Source of the DNA: Candidatus Zixiibacteriota bacterium
GTDB lineage: Bacteria > Zixibacteria > MSB-5A5 > GN15 > FEB-12
Direction: 5' to 3'
DNA: 5,198 nucleotides
Assembly (NCBI GenBank): GCA_003641345.1
Contig: QNAD01000166.1
Span: forward strand, 1-5,198
The notes beneath the pieces are model-generated. The model ran no database searches. It saw only the letters and a list, made by a program, of their open reading frames with translations, and was not told the DNA's origin. Both the position numbers and the translations under genes were made by a program. Below, in pieces: positions 1 through 5,198 of the stretch. Numbering within the stretch: the stretch's first letter is position 1; every line of letters starts with the position of its first letter.

Positions 1-11
1 TGCCGTAATAA
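1..11 (+). other. Possible 3' end of upstream gene (tandem TAA TAA)
   Basis: Two consecutive in-frame TAA codons occupy positions 6-8 and 9-11, directly before the ATG at 14. They would be a natural end for an upstream co-directional gene read in the third frame. In Bat-type operons the gene before DUF58 is usually a MoxR-family AAA+ ATPase, so that is the expected neighbour. Only one codon before the stops is visible, so neither the reading frame nor the product can be confirmed here. Confidence 0.3.
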
Positions 12-13
12 AT

Positions 14-889
14 ATGATTCAAAAAGAGATTTTAAAAAAAGTTCGTAGAATTGAAATTCGAACTAAAAAACTTGTAAATGATCTGTTCTCGGGAGAGTAC
101 CACTCAACTTTTAAAGGTCAGGGGATGGAATTCGAGGAAGTGCGTCAGTATGAACCGGGAGATGATATCCGCCTGATTGATTGGAATGTGACTGCCCGCA
201 CCGGATATCCGCATATTAAAAAATTCAAAGAAGAACGGGAGCTTTCTGTAATTCTTCTTTTTGATGCATCTTCGTCAGGTCAGTTTGGAACAAAAGATAG
301 ATTCAAAAATGATACTGCCGCAGAGATGTGTGCTCTTTTGGCTTTTTCCGCTATTAAAAATAATGATAAAGTAGGTTTGATTATTTTTACTGACCAGATT
401 GAACTGTTTATCCCACCTAAAAAAGGGAAGTCTCACGTACTGCGGTTAATTAGAGAAATTTTGTATTTTCATCCTAAAGGAACCGGTACTGATATCAGTG
501 GTGCGATGGAATATTTCAGTAAGGTTATTAAGCGAAAATCTGTTGTTTTTTTGATATCTGATTTTCTTTCGGACGGTTTTTTTAAGCCGATGCAGATTGC
601 CAATAATAGACATGATGTGATAGCAGTCAAAATCACTGACCCAAGAGAAATGAGTTTTGATAATATTGGTATGATAGAGCTTGAAGATGCTGAGACCGGC
701 GAGGTTTTTTTAATTGATACCGGCTCAAAAAAATTCAGAAAAGAATTTTCAGCTAAAGCGAACGAAAATAATATGTTATTGAAAAAAGGCTTTCAGCTTA
801 TCAATCTCGATTTTATTAATATTAGAACCGATCAGCCATATATTTTACCATTAATAAATTTCTTCAAAATGAGAGAGAAAAGACATTAG
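14..889 (+). CDS. DUF58 domain-containing protein (VWA-like, MoxR-associated)
   Basis: Cytosolic DUF58 protein of 291 residues, the usual length for the family, with no signal peptide or membrane segment. Residues about 26-64 hold the DUF58 hallmark: GEYHS, then FKGQGMEF, EEVRQYEPGDD, and IDWNVTARTG. The rest is a von Willebrand A-like fold with an apparently complete metal-ion-dependent adhesion site: DASSS at 84-88 (D84, S86, S88), a threonine in GTGTD (T157 or T159), and D183 in ISDF. DUF58 proteins are encoded next to MoxR AAA+ ATPases and are thought to act with them as adaptors or substrates in metal-centre or complex maturation; the biochemical role is not settled. The ATG at 14 is chosen because the protein begins at the normal family N-terminus; the frame stays open upstream to the window edge. 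No Shine-Dalgarno is visible in the 13 bases before it. The stop abuts the next ATG. Confidence 0.93.
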   Translation: MIQKEILKKVRRIEIRTKKLVNDLFSGEYHSTFKGQGMEFEEVRQYEPGDDIRLIDWNVTARTGYPHIKKFKEERELSVILLFDASSSGQFGTKDRFKNDTAAEMCALLAFSAIKNNDKVGLIIFTDQIELFIPPKKGKSHVLRLIREILYFHPKGTGTDISGAMEYFSKVIKRKSVVFLISDFLSDGFFKPMQIANNRHDVIAVKITDPREMSFDNIGMIELEDAETGEVFLIDTGSKKFRKEFSAKANENNMLLKKGFQLINLDFINIRTDQPYILPLINFFKMREKRH

Positions 890-1783
890 ATGTATAAGAA
901 ATTTATAATATTATTACTTTTAGTAATATTTAGCTTTTTATCCTGTATGGAATCAACCAGCCCAGTAGATATTGAGTTGCATAAAAAACTTGCAGGAGAA
1001 CTTAGAGATAACAAATTATTTATTGCGGCTATTGATGAATATAAAAAAATACTTGGTGATAATTCGCTGGAATTTAAAACCAGGGCGAATATCAATTATT
1101 TGATTGGTAAATTATATTTTGAAGATTTAAAAGATTATGAGAACGCCGCCGCTTACTATGTGAGAGCAAGGTCTTTAGACCCCGATGCATCTTATAGCTC
1201 TACTGCTAATAAAAATTTAGTTGCTTCTTTTGAGAAAATGGGGCGTATGCTTGATGCCAAACGACAGCTAAATCAACTAACAGATATAGATGCCAAGCCC
1301 AAAAAGACTGGCGATGTTGAAGTTGCACGAGTGGGGAACAGCCCAATCTGGCTTTCTGAGATTGAACAGGAGATACAAAAATTATCCCCTGAATTACAAA
1401 AACAGCTTATACACAAAGAAGCAAAACTTAATTTTATCCATAACTATGTTGGAATGGAATTGATGTATCGGGCGGCTGTTAGAGAAAATTATATTGAAGA
1501 TGAAGCTGTGAAAATAAAACTTCGTGATTTAGAAAAACAGATTCTTGTGGATAAATATGTAGCTGAGAAAGTTATTCCGAATGTTAAAATTGATTCTATG
1601 GATGTAATTAATTTTTATTCATCAAGGAAATCCACAGCTTACAAAGATGCCCCTTATGATTCTGTGAAGACTCAAGTCTTTATGGATTATCAAAGAGAAA
1701 AAATGGAAACTGCTTATAGCGAGTATTTACAGTCTCTTGCGGAAGTAGAAAAAGTTAAATTTTTTGATGATAACGTGAAATAA
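890..1783 (+). CDS. TPR lipoprotein with SurA-like chaperone domain lacking parvulin
   Basis: Probable periplasmic lipoprotein of 297 residues. Residues 1-18 form a lysine-then-leucine-rich signal peptide ending in FLSC; C19 would be the lipidated cysteine. Residues about 30-135 are helical with TPR-like pairs (LFIAAIDEYKKIL; INYLIGKLYFEDLKDYENAAAYYVRA, residues about 68-94). After a short linker, residues 143-240 resemble the N-terminal chaperone part of SurA/PpiC-type proteins: VARVGNSPIWLSEIEQEI, a helical stretch (180-200), then VAEKVIPNVKIDSMDVINFY. Residues 253-297 resemble the helix and final strand that normally follow the parvulin isomerase domain, but no isomerase domain lies between. 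Function is inferred: a non-catalytic periplasmic chaperone or scaffold for the Bat complex. The ATG directly follows the TAG of the DUF58 gene. The only ribosome-site candidate, GAGAGAG at 871-877, is 12 bases away, so translational coupling is likely. The TPR and lipoprotein assignments are firmer than the SurA relation. Confidence 0.8.
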   Translation: MYKKFIILLLLVIFSFLSCMESTSPVDIELHKKLAGELRDNKLFIAAIDEYKKILGDNSLEFKTRANINYLIGKLYFEDLKDYENAAAYYVRARSLDPDASYSSTANKNLVASFEKMGRMLDAKRQLNQLTDIDAKPKKTGDVEVARVGNSPIWLSEIEQEIQKLSPELQKQLIHKEAKLNFIHNYVGMELMYRAAVRENYIEDEAVKIKLRDLEKQILVDKYVAEKVIPNVKIDSMDVINFYSSRKSTAYKDAPYDSVKTQVFMDYQREKMETAYSEYLQSLAEVEKVKFFDDNVK

Positions 1784-1785
1784 AA

Positions 1786-2811
1786 ATGAAAATATTAAAA
1801 ACATATATCATATTTCTGTCTATAATTGTTATTTCATGTAGCTGTTTTGCTCAGGTTCCGGCAGATACGGTTAATTCTTTACCGGGGATTGAAATTGTTA
1901 CATCGGTTGACCGCTCTGAGGTTTATATCGGTGATTTGATTAATTATAAGATTGAAATAATTTATGATTCTACCTATGAGTATCTACCTTCGCCGCTTGG
2001 AGCAAATTTAGGCGGTTTTGATGTTAAGGATTACCAACAGGATAAAAATTCGATTTTACCGGATGGAAGAAAAAAAACGGAATCAGTTTTTTCACTATCT
2101 ACTTTTACGACAGGTGAATATATAATACCGCCTGTTCCAGTTGGATTTATGCTTCCTGATAGCACTCAGAAAGTAATGTTTTCAGAGTCTGTACCTATCA
2201 ATGTTAAGTCGATGCTTGAAAATGCAGGTGATTCGGTTGATATAAAACCTTTAAAACAGCAGTATGAATTTGAATTTGACTGGACGCAATATATAATATG
2301 GGGGACGGTTGCATTTTTTGTTTTATTATTAGGCGGGTACTTTCTTTATCGTAAATTTAGAAGCAAAGATGAACAAGAAGAGATTTTAGATAAGCGTCCG
2401 CCTTGGGAAATTGCTTTTGAGCAGATGGTGCTTCTCAAACAAAAAGGTTTACTCGAGCAAAACTTATTCAAGCAGTATTATATTGAGCTTACGGAAATCT
2501 CACGGACGTATCTGGGTAAAATGTTTCAAGTTAATGTAATTGATATGACTACAGAAGAATTTTTGGAAAGTTTTGTTGATATCAGTTTACCGCATGATCT
2601 GTTTGACCGAAATAAAACATTTTTACAGTACGCTGATTTGATTAAATTTGCTAAATTGAAACCGGAAAACGACCGGATGAACAGGGATTATGATTTTGTC
2701 TATGAGTTAATAGAATTGATTCGTGTTGATTATGAAAAAAAACAACAAGCGGAACTTCAAAAAAGTAAACAACCGAAAAATAAAGTTGAGGTAGGAGGTA
2801 GTGATGGATAA
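1786..2811 (+). CDS. BatD-like membrane protein with cytosolic DUF4381-like domain
   Basis: Predicted single-span inner-membrane protein of 341 residues. Residues 1-22 are a signal peptide; FAQ at 21-23 suggests signal peptidase I cleavage after A22, although VISC at 15-18 could also serve as a lipobox. Residues about 34-140 form a beta-rich periplasmic domain of BatD type (VDRSEVYIGDLINYKIEI; later TFTTGEYIIPPVPVGF). A membrane helix spans about 168-188, followed by basic RKFRSK, which places the C-terminus in the cytosol. Residues 204-315 match the helical domain seen in DUF4381 and short BatD proteins (RPPWEIAFEQM, YYIELTEISRTYLG, MTTEEFLESF). The tail at 317-335 is lysine- and glutamine-rich. 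Classical BatD proteins are longer and usually follow BatC; this one precedes BatA. It starts 2 bases after the previous stop with no Shine-Dalgarno. It may link cytosolic MoxR/DUF58 to periplasmic Bat proteins, which is inference. The family assignment is by pattern only. Confidence 0.78.
   Translation: MKILKTYIIFLSIIVISCSCFAQVPADTVNSLPGIEIVTSVDRSEVYIGDLINYKIEIIYDSTYEYLPSPLGANLGGFDVKDYQQDKNSILPDGRKKTESVFSLSTFTTGEYIIPPVPVGFMLPDSTQKVMFSESVPINVKSMLENAGDSVDIKPLKQQYEFEFDWTQYIIWGTVAFFVLLLGGYFLYRKFRSKDEQEEILDKRPPWEIAFEQMVLLKQKGLLEQNLFKQYYIELTEISRTYLGKMFQVNVIDMTTEEFLESFVDISLPHDLFDRNKTFLQYADLIKFAKLKPENDRMNRDYDFVYELIELIRVDYEKKQQAELQKSKQPKNKVEVGGSDG
2794..2799 (+). promoter_or_regulatory. Shine-Dalgarno site for batA
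   Basis: GGAGGT lies inside the end of the BatD-like gene. It is 4 bases from the ATG at 2804 but only 1 base from the GTG at 2801. The spacing decides the start in favour of the ATG, which shortens the protein by one residue relative to the longest open frame. Confidence 0.8.
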
Positions 2812-3841
2812 TATAGAATTTTCCGGACTGTCTCTGAATATTTTTGACATTTATATACCGGCATTGATTATATTTATTGTAGGTGGCTTGTTAGTTCTAT
2901 CAATGATAGCTTATTACTTGAGAAAAAAAAGATTCAAATCTGCAACTATAAAATACTCCGATATCAGAATTGTTAAACAAGCCGGCCGTACCAAAAAACA
3001 AAAATTAAGATTTATTCTAACTGTTTTGAGATTAACTGCTGTCATATTATTGATTGTCGCTTTTGCCCGTCCGCGAAGTGGCACTGAATATCAGGAAGTT
3101 ACATCAGAAGGTATCGATGTTATGCTTCTTTTGGATGTGTCATCGTCGATGCAAGGAGAAGATTTTAAGCCTAACAACCGTTTGTATGTCGCTAAAGAAG
3201 AAATTAAGAATTTTATTAATAAACGTCTTAATGACCGTATCGGTTTGGTAGTATTTGCCAGATATGCTTATACACAATGTCCGCTTACAACAGATTATGG
3301 CGTACTTCTGAATTTTGTAGATCAGGTTGATTTTGGATTGGTGGAAGATGGGACAGCTATTGGAATGGCTATAGCAACTGCCGTCAATCGTTTGCGCGAA
3401 TCTGAATCAGAATCGAAAATTATAGTTTTGCTCACCGATGGTGATAACAATGCCGGTGAGATTGATCCTATCACGGCGGCTAATTTGGCGGCAGCATTTG
3501 ACATTAAGATTTATACTATTGCAGTTGGGAAAAAAGGAAATGTAATGTTCCCATATCAGGATCCTTTGTTTGGAAAACGATATGTATATCAGCCAACTAA
3601 AATTGACGAAAAATCATTAAAGGAAATTGCCGCTAAAACGAATGGGGAATACTATCGTGCCCGAAGCGGTGAAGAGTTGGAACAAATTTACGGAATAATA
3701 GATAAAATGGAAAAAACGGAAATTGAAGTTGCTTCGCACATTCAATATAAAGAACTATTTCATTATTTCGGGTTTTTAGGGATGTTTCTTTTGATATTGG
3801 AGATTATTTTGGCTAACACTTATTTCAGAAAATTACCGTAG
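2804..3841 (+). CDS. batA: BatA-type VWA domain membrane protein
   Basis: Inner-membrane VWA protein of 345 residues, the usual BatA size. Membrane helices lie at about 15-38, 70-88 and 318-338. The loop between the first two is strongly basic (RKKRFK, GRTKKQK), so it should be cytosolic and the VWA domain at about 104-300 periplasmic. The metal site looks complete: DVSSS at 111-115, T184 in EDGTA, and D212 in LLTDGDNNAGE. The family motif TQCPLTTDY at 157-165 and the C-terminal IDEKSLKEIAAKTNGEYYRA (267-286) support BatA. Bat proteins were linked to aerotolerance and stress resistance in Bacteroides fragilis; the molecular role, probably metal-dependent protein binding in an envelope complex with MoxR, is not resolved. 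The ATG is preferred over the adjacent GTG on ribosome-site spacing. It overlaps the previous gene by 8 bases. BatA and the next gene product are paralogues; the assignment of which is A rests on order and on the linker after the VWA core. Confidence 0.92.
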   Translation: MDNIEFSGLSLNIFDIYIPALIIFIVGGLLVLSMIAYYLRKKRFKSATIKYSDIRIVKQAGRTKKQKLRFILTVLRLTAVILLIVAFARPRSGTEYQEVTSEGIDVMLLLDVSSSMQGEDFKPNNRLYVAKEEIKNFINKRLNDRIGLVVFARYAYTQCPLTTDYGVLLNFVDQVDFGLVEDGTAIGMAIATAVNRLRESESESKIIVLLTDGDNNAGEIDPITAANLAAAFDIKIYTIAVGKKGNVMFPYQDPLFGKRYVYQPTKIDEKSLKEIAAKTNGEYYRARSGEELEQIYGIIDKMEKTEIEVASHIQYKELFHYFGFLGMFLLILEIILANTYFRKLP

Positions 3842-3844
3842 GAG
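3841..3844 (+). promoter_or_regulatory. Shine-Dalgarno site for batB
   Basis: GGAG begins on the last base of the batA TAG stop and sits 7 bases before the batB ATG at 3852. Spacing is good, so batB has its own initiation site, reachable by ribosomes finishing batA. Confidence 0.75.
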
Positions 3845-3851
3845 AATATAG

Positions 3852-4871
3852 ATGCGTTTTGCCGCTCCCGAAAATTTCATAATTTTAGCAGGCGTGTTAG
3901 TCCTTGCGATGTTTATGTTCTATTCTCTGGCACGTAAAAAGAAATTATTGAAAATGTTTGGTGACCTTCCGTTGATCATGAAAAACTCACCCTATATTTC
4001 TTTCGCCAGACAAAGAACCAAAGCAATCCTATTGATAATTGCTTTAATTTTTCTGACCATAACATTAACCAGATTACAGTTTGGAACTCATCTTGAAATG
4101 TTAGAAAGAGAAGGGCTTGATATAGTTGTTGCTATTGATGTCTCGAACTCAATGATGGTCAGGGATATGAAACCAAGCCGTTTGGAAAAAGCCAAATTGG
4201 AAATTTTGGGAATCATTGAAAGATTAAAAGGGGATAGGATATCGTTGGTTGCTTTTGCAGGACAAGCATTTATTCAATGTCCATTGACATTAGATTATTC
4301 AGCAGCTAAATTTTTGTTAAGTGCTATCGATCATTCATCGGTAAGTGTGCAAGGTACATCGCTGACAGCGGCTTTGGAAGTAGCGTCAAAAGCATTTAAT
4401 CAACAAGAGAAAAAACATAAAGTGCTACTACTGTTAACCGATGGCGAAGATCATGAGGGAGGTATTGAAGATGCCGCCGAAGAAGCCAGTAAGCAGGGGA
4501 TAAAAATTTACACAGTCGGCATCGGAAATCCTGCTGGAGAGCCAATTCCGGTTTTGGACCGTAATGGCACTCAGGTTGGATTTAAAAAGGATGGTAATGG
4601 TGATGTTATTGTCTCACGACTTGACGAAACTACACTTCAGAAAATTTCTCTAACTACCGGGGGCAAATATTATCATGCAACTTCCGGCGAAATAGAGCTT
4701 GATAGAATATTTGATGAGATTTCTACATTAGAGAAAAAAGAACTCGAAGGTACTCTGGTGACAAAATATGATGACCGATTCCAATTTCCGCTGTTGTTGG
4801 TAATTCTTTTAGTTGTAGGTGAATTTTTCCTGCCAGAAAGAAAAAAAACAATCGGAGGTGATAATGCTTAA
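3852..4871 (+). CDS. batB: BatB-type VWA domain membrane protein
   Basis: Paralogue of BatA, 339 residues, with the same plan: membrane helices at about 9-27, 56-74 and 309-326, and a VWA domain at about 89-290 predicted to be periplasmic (basic ARKKKLLK after the first helix, ERKKT at the C-terminus). The metal site is intact: DVSNS at 96-100, T169 in VQGTS, and D197 in LLTDGEDHEGG. IQCPLTLDY at 141-149 corresponds to the motif in BatA. The segment at about 223-262, with GNPAGEPIPVLDRNGT, KKDGNGDVIVSRLDE and then TLQKIS, is typical of BatB and differs from BatA. BatA and BatB are thought to form a complex with the TPR protein BatC; details are known only in part. The start is set by an ATG 7 bases after GGAG and 10 bases after the batA stop. 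The gene overlaps batC by 8 bases. No damage or odd composition is seen. Confidence 0.93.
   Translation: MRFAAPENFIILAGVLVLAMFMFYSLARKKKLLKMFGDLPLIMKNSPYISFARQRTKAILLIIALIFLTITLTRLQFGTHLEMLEREGLDIVVAIDVSNSMMVRDMKPSRLEKAKLEILGIIERLKGDRISLVAFAGQAFIQCPLTLDYSAAKFLLSAIDHSSVSVQGTSLTAALEVASKAFNQQEKKHKVLLLLTDGEDHEGGIEDAAEEASKQGIKIYTVGIGNPAGEPIPVLDRNGTQVGFKKDGNGDVIVSRLDETTLQKISLTTGGKYYHATSGEIELDRIFDEISTLEKKELEGTLVTKYDDRFQFPLLLVILLVVGEFFLPERKKTIGGDNA
4854..4859 (+). promoter_or_regulatory. Shine-Dalgarno site for batC
   Basis: GGAGGT lies inside the 3' end of batB, 4 bases before the batC ATG at 4864. It encodes the two glycines of the batB tail as well as serving as the ribosome site. Confidence 0.8.
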
Positions 4872-5198
4872 CAAAATACTGTTTGTTTTTGTAGCTTTAT
4901 TATTTTTTTCAGCTAACATTACTGCCGAAGATTATAGGTCTCTTGTTAAAAAAGGGAATGAGTCGTTTAAACAAAATGATTATAAGAAAGCTATGGAATA
5001 TTACCGCAATGCCGAAACGGAAATACCTGAATCTCCGGAATTAAATTACAATATTGGTAGTACTCTGCACAAAGAAGGTAAATTTGAGGAAGCTGTGGAA
5101 ATGTTAAATAATTCCCTTAGAACTACAGATATAAATTTGGAATCTTCAGCTCATTTTAACCTTGGTAATACACATTTTAGGATGCAGGATTATCAGAA
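4864..5198 (+). CDS. batC: BatC-like TPR protein (partial, runs off the window)
   Basis: Only the first 111 codons are present; the frame is open to the window edge. Residues 1-21 are a Sec signal peptide, with likely cleavage after ITA (A21), so the protein should be exported to the periplasm. It then has consecutive TPR units: about 24-57 (LVKKGNESFKQNDYKKAMEYY), 58-91 (ELNYNIGSTLHKEGKFEEAVEML) and a third starting near 94 (SAHFNLGNTHFRMQDYQ). TPR proteins in this position after batA and batB are called BatC and are thought to scaffold the Bat complex. There is no cysteine in the visible part, so it is not a lipoprotein, unlike the TPR protein three genes upstream. The start codon follows GGAGGT and overlaps the batB stop by 8 bases. 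The name rests on gene order and TPR content; a generic TPR protein cannot be excluded. Confidence 0.85.
   Translation, partial: MLNKILFVFVALLFFSANITAEDYRSLVKKGNESFKQNDYKKAMEYYRNAETEIPESPELNYNIGSTLHKEGKFEEAVEMLNNSLRTTDINLESSAHFNLGNTHFRMQDYQ

Noticed and set aside
912..928. Seven-base inverted repeat with a 3-base loop (TATTACT / AGTAATA)
   Set aside because: It is AT-only apart from one G-C pair, has no T-tract suited to a terminator, and falls in the codons of the hydrophobic signal peptide, where such repeats arise by chance.
886..1095. Reverse-strand open frame of 69 codons
   Set aside because: It lies wholly opposite the start of the lipoprotein gene, has no ribosome site I can see, and its serine- and leucine-rich product looks like an antisense shadow.
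2801..2803. GTG start for batA three bases before the ATG
   Set aside because: It lies only 1 base after GGAGGT, too close for normal initiation; the ATG at 2804 has workable spacing.
3054..3251. Forward open frame of 65 codons inside batA
   Set aside because: It is an alternative frame across the conserved VWA metal-site region, with no family resemblance; the batA frame explains the sequence.
3398..3415. Three tandem GAATC-containing hexamers
   Set aside because: They encode an ESESES stretch on the surface of the BatA VWA domain. Three copies are too few to call a functional repeat, although copy-number variation between strains could be looked for.
3322..3504. Reverse-strand open frame of 60 codons inside batA
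   Set aside because: It is antisense to the VWA core, with an alanine- and serine-rich low-complexity product, a typical shadow.

Overview
This window is a fully coding, single-strand stretch of an AT-rich bacterial chromosome. It carries the middle of a Bat (Bacteroides aerotolerance-type) / MoxR-associated operon. Six genes run left to right with almost no space between them: a DUF58 protein, a TPR lipoprotein with a SurA-like domain, a compact BatD-like membrane protein, BatA, BatB, and the start of BatC. The tandem stop codons just before the first gene probably end an upstream gene, expected from family knowledge to be the MoxR AAA+ ATPase, but that gene lies outside the window. No RNA gene, mobile element, CRISPR array, terminator or gene-free stretch is visible.

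Organism: low G+C by eye, Gram-negative envelope signals (lipoprotein and Sec signal peptides, SurA-like domain), and Bat gene order as in the Bacteroidota and the wider FCB-type phyla. Three of the six genes have strong GGAG or GGAGG Shine-Dalgarno sites, which is unlike typical Bacteroidetes. I therefore lean towards a less-studied FCB-related or candidate-phylum lineage rather than a classical Bacteroides. This is inference only and cannot be settled from the window.

Layout: 14-889 DUF58 (cytosolic, VWA-like fold with intact metal-site residues); 890-1783 lipoprotein; 1786-2811 BatD-like protein; 2804-3841 BatA; 3852-4871 BatB; 4864-end BatC (partial). Junctions are a 0-nt abutment, a 2-nt gap, an 8-nt overlap, a 10-nt gap and an 8-nt overlap, so one polycistronic transcript is likely.

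How they may work together: by the positive-inside rule the VWA domains of BatA and BatB face the periplasm, where the TPR lipoprotein and BatC would also be. DUF58 (and MoxR) should be cytosolic. The BatD-like protein has a substantial folded region on both sides of the membrane and is the natural link between the two halves. The most unusual item is the lipoprotein. It joins TPR repeats to the flanks of a SurA/PpiC-type chaperone, and the parvulin isomerase domain appears to be cleanly absent. This suggests a dedicated periplasmic chaperone or adaptor for the Bat complex.
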